Positions 51,901-62,200 of a stretch of DNA of 64,000 nt are shown here, in pieces. The stretch comes from Thalassia testudinum. Its lineage: Eukaryota; Streptophyta; Magnoliopsida; Alismatales; Hydrocharitaceae. The notes below the pieces were generated by a model. That model searched no databases. It was not told the origin of the DNA and worked only from the letters and a program-made list of their open reading frames with translations. Position 1 is the first letter of the stretch. Every line of letters begins with the position of its first letter. The stretch lies in NCBI GenBank assembly GCA_037157565.1, contig JAZHRO010000013.1:72967501-73031500 (forward strand), written 5' to 3'. Both the position numbers and the translations under genes were made by a program.

Positions 51901-54900
51901 CCACCCTTGCCTTTTATCTCCCCATGTTCCTTTAGGAAGCCACTTGGTAGGAAGATTGATCCACCTTATTGTATCTACTTCTTTACATGGTCAAGTGGAC
52001 GATCATGAAATGTATGTCGTAGATACTCTATACAATAATATAGGATGTCTGATATAATGATAGCAACTCATTATAAACTATGCCAAAACAGAAACATGTC
52101 AATTTTGATTTAAGCCACCTAGAGAAAAATAACTCAGTATTCCATATCTTTGAGTGTGCCATTTTAGACACCCTATAGAAATTAAGTATGAAGAAGTCAT
52201 GCTTGGTTGAAAGAACAACGAATAGACAACTATTCAAGTTGGACAAAAATTAGAAAGGATTCTATTAAAAAGTGCCACATAAGAACTCTTGCTTACAAGG
52301 TTGAGGTGAAAAAATTTATGTTTGATATGGCTTGATGGGAGGCATCCAACTTCAAGTCTAATAACAACGCCATGTTTTTTTTGGAGAGCATAAATCTAAA
52401 TACATTTGATAAGATCCATTAGGTCATAACACCTATTCGCAAAGGGGAATACTAGAGGTCAAGATAGCACACTTCAATCCAAGTGGGAGATGCTTCTTGA
52501 GTGCATAAAGGAAACCACATAATCCAAGATAATATTATTTAACTGACCTCGTGAGTATGTCGGTCTAGGAGATTTTGTCTGTTAGGCATAACCTCGAATA
52601 GCTTGCAGGCTCGTCGACGTGGGAGTTGTGGGTGTACCCAAAGATCATGGTGGTCTAGGAGACAATGTTCCTCTTGGGCATGGAGTTGAGGAGATTGCGG
52701 GTTTCGTTGTTGCGGTTGGCAAGGCTATAGTTGTTTACCATGGTGGTCTAGGTGACGATGTCCCTACAGGGCATTTTTTCTAATAGCCTGTGGGTGTTGT
52801 CAAGGTAGGAGGGGTTGTAGAGTAGGGCACTGAGCATGACGGTGTAGGAGATGGTGTTCTTCTTGAGTATGCAGTGGAAAAGGGCCTCAGCATCAGGGAG
52901 GTTGAGGGGGAGAGCAGGGCGTTTTGGGTCATTTGGGAGATGATAGTGCGGGGGGGGGGGGGGGGGGGGTAACACCTTGTGCATGGGGTGTGAGAGCTAC
53001 AGAGATGTTTGGGGAGGGTGTGGCTGTAGTGCGCTGGGCTAATGCAGTCACCACAGCCTTCAGGAATTGCAAGATTGGGATGGTCGGATGGATACCCGAA
53101 TTGGATGGGTTACCTAACAGGTACTCGTGGATGCCTCAATGGGTACTCGAATGGGGCCCCGATAAGTGATAGGTCAACACTAACGGGTACTCAACCCATA
53201 CATGGTCAATGGCTACTCAACCCAACAAGGTCAAAAATCACGGGTTGGGTTAGGTACTCGATATCATCGAGTTAAATGAACACCCCTACCTGTAGTGTTG
53301 CCACTAGGGATCTTTTCCTTTGGCTGGGATCTCTGGTGCCTACCTAAGGGAGTAATCATTGCTCCTTATGTCTTGATTTCGTGTCTCGAATCACGTGCAA
53401 TTCCTAATGTGGCTTGAGGCTCTCATTGTTATCATATATGGTTATTGCTAGGATGATTTTGGATGCATTGGTGAAGTTGTAATTCTGACTTTTTGATCTT
53501 TATTCTTCGGTACCAACATGATAGCGCTTGGACCCTCTACCCCTCTTGAAGTTAAGACCATGACTTCTTTGGCCTTTGTGGTAATTCAAGGCACTTCTAT
53601 GAAGCTTAATGGTGCCCAAAATTACCTACTTTGGTCACAGGCGTTAAAGATTTTTTTTGGCGGATAGAAGGTTTACATCTCAATCAAAACTTCTGGTTAG
53701 ATTTAGAGAGATGGGAACATGATAATTACTTTATTATGAATTGGATGATGAATAGCATTGAACCCCAGATTGTGGATAACTTGCTCTATAAGAAGACTGC
53801 CAAGGAGATATGGGATAGATTGGTGAAAAAATATTCTCCAAAGTCCAATCATGTTCATCTTGCTGATATTTATCGTCAGATTTGGTCCACATCTCAAGGT
53901 GACCTCTCTTTGGTTGACTATTATACTGAGATGGAGACTCTTTTTGAGTTGAACGTGTTCCAGCCATCTTGTGATATGCAAATAGGGCAACGACAGGCAT
54001 GGTAGGTTTATTGATTTCTAGATGGATTAGAGTCCTAGATAGCTGCTTACCCATGATCAGATTCTAACTATGGAGGACATTCCTGGCTTGGAGTCTGTAT
54101 ATGAAAGGCATCAGAAGATTTCTCCCGATATGGGTCCTCAGACTTTTGTTGTTGCTCTACTTGGTGCATCTTTTACGGAGACCTCTGCCTTTGGGGTCTC
54201 TATTGGGCGTGGTGGCTTTGGAGTCAATCATGGCTGTGGTCGAGGATGAGTTCGTATATATGAGTCGTGCATCGAATGCCAACGGACGAATCATCCTTCT
54301 GAGAGATGTTGCGCCAAGTTTGGCTGCCCTGGTTGGGCCAACTTTATTGTGATTTAGGGGGAGTTTGTTTCTGCTGGATCACCCTCTTTATTGCTTGACG
54401 ACTATGCGTGACTTCTATACCTCCTTTGACAGGCTGTACCATCTATTGCTCCTCCAGATACCACTGCTTCTCTCATTGCTGCTATTGGTACTTTAGTTAT
54501 AATTTGGCTGCTGCATCATCCACCTCCTCTTGGGTGGTGGATTTAGGTGCTTTGAACCATCTTACTAGTAAAAAGGATGCACTTCCCTGTTACTTTTGTC
54601 CACTTGGAAAATGGTTCATACTCCCTTGTCACTGCTATTGGGGATGCCCACTCCACTGATATCTTACATCTGTTTGATCTAGTGTGCCCTGAGTTCTCGT
54701 TGAGCTCATTATCTATCTATTGGTTATGCAAAGATCTTTCCAGTTGGATGATATTTGACGAGCACTTTGTTTTCTTTTGAGACATCCAGACAAGGAAGAT
54801 GATTGGTGGGGGATTGAGAGAGTTGATCTCTATTATATTGATTCTCCCCAGATTTTTGTGGGTGCTATGTATATCTTTGCTTATCCTAAGCTCTAGCACC

Positions 54901-57900
54901 GTCATCTAGGTCACCCATTTGCTTGTAGGCTTTGAAAGAGGTTCCTGGATTCTACTATATTGGCCTCTCTTGACTGTAAGGCTTGCCACCTTAGCAAACA
55001 TCATAGGGTGTCTTTTCCTTCCAGAGAAAATAAGAGGAGTCTGCAAACATTTTCTTTAGTCCATTGCGATATTCTGGGTTCTTGTCGAATAAGTCACCGG
55101 TCAGTTTTGCGAAATTTTGTGGTTTTTATGGATGATTATAAGTCTTTTTTTGGGTATTTTTGTTAAAGGATCAGAGATAAGTATTGGAATTCCTAATTTT
55201 TTAAATTGAGTTTAGAATTGTTATTCCATTAGTATTAAAACTTTTCATAGTGATAATGCACTTAAGTTTCTGCAAAAGATTGTTAGGGAATTTTTGGTTA
55301 AAAATGATACCATTCAACAGACTTCTTATGCCTATACTTTCCAATGGAATGGTGTTGCTGAATGTAAACTTCACCATATTCTTGACGTGGTCCATACCTT
55401 GCTCATTGCCATGAAAGTTCTTAAGCATTATTAGGGAGACACTGTACTTACTGCCACTTATCTTATTAACAGGGTCCCCTCTTCGATTCTTAATGAGGAG
55501 ACACCTTTCTTAGTTCTTTAGCCTAATGCTAGATTCTTTGCCTTACCACCACGGATTTTTTGTTGCACGCACTTTGTCCATTGTTTAGGATTGCTGATAA
55601 GCTTTCCCTTAGGTCGGTCAAATGTTTTTTTCTAGGTTACTTTAGATCTTAGAAAGGATATTGGTGTTTTGACTCTATTAGGAATCGATATTATGTGTCT
55701 GCTAACATTTCTCTCTTTGAGAAGGTATCTTGCTACTTCAACGAAGGCTCTTCTCTTTGTTTAGTCCCATACTTATCAGCATCGTCATAAGGACCCTATC
55801 TCTATTCCTTTGCCATCCATACAAGTTGAAGTTTTTAAGGAGAGACTATCTTATCTATCTTCCCCATTAACATTTGATTGGGATGCTCCTTCCACTTAGC
55901 AACCAGAGGACTTGCCCATTGCTCTACGAAAGGCAATAAGAAGTTGTACCTTACACCTAATGTCACATTATACTGTTGATCATCTTACCCCTACTTTACA
56001 AAGGTTTTTTACAGTTTTATCTGCCATGGTAGTTCCTAATAACTATTATGAGGCTGCATAGGATCTAGGTTGGCGGAAGGCCATGGATGAAGAGATGATA
56101 GCTCTTACAGCACGTGGCATTTGGGAGTTGACTAATCTCTCTGATTGGGCTAGTATTGTTGATTGGCGGTGGGTTTATACTGTTAAGCATAAATCATATG
56201 GGACTGCTGAGAGACTAAAGGCCAGATTAATAGCTAAGGGCTACATAGACATACGGAGTTGATTATTTTGACACTCTCTCTAGTGGCTCGCCTCAACTCT
56301 GTTCGTGTTGTTCTTTTTGTGGTTGTTAATAAGGAGTGACCTTTGTATCAACTTGATGTAAAGAATGCTTTCTTATACGACGATCTATAGGAGGAGGCTT
56401 TCATGACCCAACAACCATGCTATGTGGGTGAGGGGAGAAGGTCTATTGTCTATGGAAGGCTATATATGGTCTGAAGCAAAGTTCGAGAGCATGATTCGAG
56501 AGGCTCAATGGGGAAGTTCAGAAGATTGGTTTTCTTTGATCTACCTATGATCATTCTACCTTTGTAAGGTGTAGGAATTTAAGAGTTTTCATTCTGGCAG
56601 TTTATGTTGATATGATCCTTATTGGTGATGATGTCGTTGGGATTAAGGAGACCAAGGACTTCCTATAGACTACTTTTGTTACAAAAGACTTAGGCACTCT
56701 CAGGTATTTTCTGGGATTGAAGTTGTTGGGAATTTTTGTGGAATGGTTCTTTCATAGAGGAAGTATGTTATGGAACTCCTTGAGGAGACTGGCCAGCTTG
56801 GGGCGAAGCCCTCTTTTATTCCAGTGGAGTCATAGGGGCGACTGAATGAGAAAGATGATCCATTGTTTGAAGATAAAAAGTATATAAGCATTGTTGGCAA
56901 GTTACTTTATGTTATTGTTACTAGACCTGACATATGCTTTGCAGTTAACAAAACGAGCTAGTTCATGGAGAATTCTCACTACAGTCATTGGTAGGCTGTC
57001 TACCTTATCCTCAAATATCTTAAAGGAAAACTTGGTAGAGGCCTCTATATGAAGAAGCATGGGCATGTGAGTCTGCATTCATATTCATATGCAGATTATG
57101 CAGGGTCTATGGAGGATAGGAGATCTATTATCGGCTATGCCACCTTTCTTGGTGGCAATCTTGTTATTAAAGGAGTAAGAAGCATACGGTAGTTTCCAGA
57201 TGCAGTGTAGAGGTTGCGTATCGTACCATGGTTCATATTACTTGTGAGGTTATGTGACTTGTACACTTCTTGGCTAATCTAGGGATCCAGGTTTCTCTTC
57301 CGTTACCTATGTTTTATGACAATTGGTCAGCCATGATCATTGCTTCTAATCTTGTCTTCCATGAGCTCATCAAGCATATTGAGGTGGACTGCCATTTTGT
57401 CAGAGACACGGTCACCACAGGGAAGATTTGCATCCCTACTACTACTTTTGAACAATAAGTTGCAGTCATCTTCACGAAGGCACTCCTACGGAAGCGCCAT
57501 GATTATTTATATATCAAGCTAGGCATGCTTGATATATGTATGTGCTAGCTTGAGGGAGAGTGTTGGAGTTATTATGTTAGGGGCATTTTTATTAGTTGTT
57601 ATTTTTTGTTGGGTCTTCCATGTACTTTACCCAATAGCTTTTCTCTATATAAAGAGGGTTAGGGTTTTCTTTGAGAATCAGCCATTCATTCTTTTCATCA
57701 TTGCTAATGGTAGGGACATGCCTCTTGAGCTCTATATGATCTCACGAATTTCTAATTTTCTTTCAAAAAAAACTTTTAATAATATTTTGTGATGACAATT
57801 GATGGTGGTCATCTTTTCTTGACCCATTATCTTTTGACATGAAGAATTTATTGTCCAAGCATTCGAATCTTGAACACAGTAGATTGGACTCTCATGGAGG

Positions 57901-59254
57901 TTTTTCTTTCCTCTTTTTTGTCTTTTTGGGAGAAGGGTAAATATGGTGGCCATGGGTTTTGATCTCATGACCTCTAGATGACAATAAGGAGATTTTACCA
58001 CTCTACCAATCCCTTGGTTGAAATATTTGCTATCATGGAAAGGTAGAGGTCTTGTGTGCAACAACATGCCAAGGTGGAGATGCTCGGTTAACCAGTTTGG
58101 ATCCTAGGCAAGTTGTTTGGCAGCTTTTAAGGAGATGGGAAAATTTTAGCCCAAGGTGTGTACTAGTCTTCTTGTGTAGGAAGTTGTCTACGCTGACAGG
58201 GCTTTGCCAACTCGGCCACTTAGATGAGTAGGTCAAGCATGAAGCTCCTAAGTTAGCTTAGTTACTATCGTCAAGGATGATGATGATTGCTTGATATGTC
58301 TACTACCTCAGAAGTGTGCAATGAGCTTCATTTGTGCTTGGCAATCTCTCCCTTGCCTGATAAAGGAGTTGGAGAGCTCAGTTTGGGCCATACTCATGCC
58401 ATTGACACACTATTATTTTGTACTGGTTCCTTGGGCAAGTTAGTGGTTAAGTCCACTCTAGCACAGCACAGATGCCTTGTGCACCATCTGCAGATGCTCT
58501 AATATTTCGTACTAGGTTTGTTCCACTCCTCTGGGAATAAAACCACTTTAGGTGACTGATTGCTGTGTTATGCATTGCTGTGTTAGGCATTTTCCTTTCT
58601 TTTATGGTGATCCTTTTTCTTTTTAATAGCATAGGATTTCTCTCTTCAAAAAAGAGAGCAGGAACTCATTATTTTTACTTTTAAATTATAGTTTTCGTAA
58701 TGGGATTTCTATGATACTTTTTTGTGTTTTCACAATGCTACTTTGTCTTTAGATGTAAAATTGGGAAAATAAATGTTTTTATGTGTGTATTCATGCCTAT
58801 TCATTTTTCCCTAAATGCCTCAATTGTTTTATTTCAGTTGCTGTTTTAACCAGTTTTTATTGCTTATATTATTGATAAATGCACGTTACCTTTTATGACC
58901 TACAGAACAACATTCCCGTATTCTGCCCATCATTAACAGATGGATCGCTTGGTGATATGTTATATTTTCATTCATTTCGCAATCCTGGTCTGGTCGTTGA
59001 CATTGTACAAGGTATCTTTTTTTATTCTCTATCAAGAGATTCAGGGCAAAGTCAGCCATTTTTTACCTCAACTTTCAGTTGAGCATTGCCTTTGCATGCA
59101 CAGGCAAAATCATAGCACGAGAGCTTTGTTCCTGGGAATGTATTATAATCTTCTCATCTCCATTCCTTCCCATCTTAGAGGGAGACAAATGGCAAGCTTC
59201 TTATTTAAAAAAATGCCTTTTGAGAGAAATACAATATAACTACTCATGGCAAGT

Positions 59255-59288
<34 letters not shown>

Positions 59289-62200
59289 CAAAATACATCA
59301 CAGGAGATATCTGGATTTATTTATTTTTATAAGCATACGGGTATGTGTATTCTTTTCTTAATGTGAATGACATTGAGAAGCTAGATTTTGTCCTTTCAAG
59401 TACTGTAAATTCAGATTTCATACAATATCCTCACTTTCAAGTTGAAGATAGCGAAACATTCTATTCGAATTGTGAATCAATATTGTTATGTTTATGTTGT
59501 ACTCATCACATCAGAGTTTCAAGTTCTCAGAATTTGCAAAAGAAATGTGGACTAAGCTTGGGAGAGAGGTCTGTCTGGTGGGGAGGGTCTTGCTCTCTTG
59601 CTATGGGGGACCGGCGAATTGGGAGCTCTTTGCCTTGCTCCCTAGAGGTGCTTCCCATTTTTTGAGGAGTTTGTCGTTGGTGGCACTGAATGTCCGACCG
59701 TTTTTCACCCCGATACTAGGGTCGGGCGAGGTTTTGATTTCTGGTCGGATGACTGGATGGGGCTTGGAGTTTTGGCAGAGTGCTTTCCCAGACTTGCGGC
59801 ATTGGCGGTTGACAGGAGAGCCTCGGTGGCGGATATGTGGAGCGGCACATGGTGCCCCACATTTGTGAGCAATCTATTAGATCAGAGTCTTGGGAGGTGC
59901 AGGAGCTATTGCAGGAACTCCAGACTTTTCAGCCAGAAGATGGTACGGACCGTTTTGGGTGGGAGGAAGGTCATTTCTCCGTATAGGATGTGTATAGAAG
60001 GCTTGGTGGCTCTAATGCGTTTGGGGACATTGATCTCATTAGAGACTGCAGGTAGCTATGGGAGGCTTCTTGCCCATTGAAGGTTAAAATATTCGTTTGG
60101 CTTAGGAGAGGAAGGCTGATGACCAAGAAGTGGAGGGCCCGATGGGTGCTAGATGCAGATAGGTCCTATCCACTTTGTGGCCAAGCAGAGAAAGACATTG
60201 ACCATCTTTTCTTTGCATGCCCGATGGTGATGCAGATTTGGGAGCAGGTGGGGGATCGGTGGTGGGCCCATGACTCTCACGCAGGTTTTTGGCGGTTGTT
60301 CAAATGTGGGGGAGCCAACGGTGAGTGTCATGTGTTTTGCTCTAGGAGGGAGCGGGCTAGACCAATGGCGGTCTTATGGGCTATCTGGCTAGGTAGGAAT
60401 GCTATGGTTTTTAGGGGGCAGCGTCCATATGTGGAGAATTGTGTTGGATATGCGATGTCTTTTATTTTGAGGTGGAGCTTTGCCTTGTGATGTAATTTTT
60501 CTTTATTTTAATTAATGAATTCTTGGGTGCTATCTAAAGGATCACAACCCTTTTTTCCCTCATAGAAATGTGGAATAAGCATGTGGGGGACGCCCAAGTT
60601 TTTGGAATCTTATGAATTTCTTGAGCATGACAATGTTGGTCTTTGCAACTGATTGATCGAAGTTAAACTTGTTCCCACATAAATGGTTCCATTGACATGC
60701 AATTAATGCCGCTTTGACAATGTTGGTCTTTGTAACTGATTGATCAAAATAAAATTTGTTACCACTGGTGGAGATTTAGAGAAAATAGGAAATATTATTG
60801 TGGATCTTAGAAAACAAATGAGGGGAGATGGTCCCTTTACATAGAGAGGGTCACTCCTATTTCAAAGCTTAACATGATTTTCTAGAATAAGAAACAAATC
60901 TCTAACAAATTTATCCCTAACAAACTTTTCTAAATAATATCTCTAACACTCTCTTGCAAGTTGGAGCATGCAACGCCCAACTTGTTACAAAAATACTCCC
61001 CTGCAATCTAGACTTCCGAAAGAGTAGGTAGTAGACTAGAGGAGCAGGAATGGTTGTAGCAGAATTAGCAACCGTGAGACACTGAGAATAGTAGTAGTTA
61101 GGTAGTAGCAGATGATCCTAAGTAAGCAATATCAGTAGCAATAACAGTAGTAGGTAGAAGTAGTAGAAAATAGTAGATGACTGTAGTAGTAGTAGTTACA
61201 AATGAAAGTAGTATAGTTGTAGCAATAGTGGCAGCAAGAGATAGCAGCAGTAGACAATAGTAGGCTGTAGCAGTAGTAGCAACAATAGTAGGAGTTAGAG
61301 TGGGAGATGAGAATCCTCGCTCAGTCCCCCCACCAGTCATCACAATTCTTGTATTGGGCAGTAGTATGATTGATGTTCCAAAAGTAGTGATTCGATTAGG
61401 AGTAGTAGTAGTCTTGGCCACAAGACTTGTGCCAATAGCAGCAATAGTGGAGGAGGGTTCGCTCCTCAATAAATGTCACAGACTATCTCTTTCTTCTGTA
61501 GTGAATGATAAGGGAGACTGCTTTGTCGCAGTCTCAGTAGCAGGGGACTGAACAATAGAGGTCTGATTTGCCCATGTTAGTTTGTCGAACTTTTCCCAAC
61601 AGCGATATGAAGAATGATTAGTTCGCTGACAGTGAACACATGGAGAGTAGATATGATGACCTCGTTTATGGCTACTAGAATGACCACCTCTCCTACCGAA
61701 GGCCACGTGGGTAGAGAAGTCAGTCATAACAGCAAGAGCAACAGGTGGTGTATCAGCATCAATCTTTTGTAGGCAACTGAATACTATCTCGTGATCAAGC
61801 ACTAAATCGGAGGATAGAATTAGGTCTCAAGCGGACTAGTATCGTGATGCTAAGCCATCCATAAACTTGTATGTCTGTCACTCTACACACTCAGGAACCT
61901 ACTTGTCACAACTAGCGGGCTAAAATATGACGGCTTCCTCAAATAAACCCTCTAAAGTAGTGAAATACGCAAATATGCAACCAAGGACATGTCACCTTGA
62001 CTTGTATTCCATATATGCCTTTATATGTCTACATAATGGGAGCTGCTCATCTGCAGGGAATACCTCTTCTCAAGAGTCTCCCAGATCTCTCACTATTTTC
62101 TTGTACAACATATTTGATGCAATAGATGGGTCGATGCTATTCATCAACTAATTCATCACCAAATACTTGTCCCTCTCCTACTTGTATCTGGCAACCTCCT

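Larger units (their letters stand above)
51113..53288. mobile_element. hAT-type DNA transposon carrying PPR-gene fragments (2,176 bp)
   Basis: It starts TAGGGGTGTTCATGGGTTGG and ends GAACACCCCTA, so the termini are inverted. The flanking 8-mers CCTCCAGT (51105-51112) and CCTGTAGT (53289-53296) are a target duplication with two changes. GGGTA/ACCCA words crowd both ends. No transposase was seen. On the minus strand it carries pieces of a pentatricopeptide-repeat gene (51690-51850 and about 52560-52990). It sits in the leader of the copia element, so it arrived later. Confidence 0.85.
50721..57700 (+). mobile_element. Ty1/copia retrotransposon (split by a hAT element) in DHS intron 4
   Basis: LTRs of about 139-140 bp (50721-50859 and 57561-57700) bound the element. 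A perfect tRNA-iMet-type primer site (TGGTATCAGAG) starts at 50860, and a GAGGGAGAG polypurine tract ends at 57560. The leader is cut by a hAT transposon at 51113-53288. The gag-pol pseudogene fills 53518-57520. No clean target duplication was found (CTGTC before, TTGCT after), so the ends may be eroded. Same strand as DHS. Confidence 0.9.

Noticed and set aside
61098..61469. Thr/Ala/Leu-rich frame of 123 codons
   Set aside because: It is a translation of TAG/GTA trinucleotide repeats.
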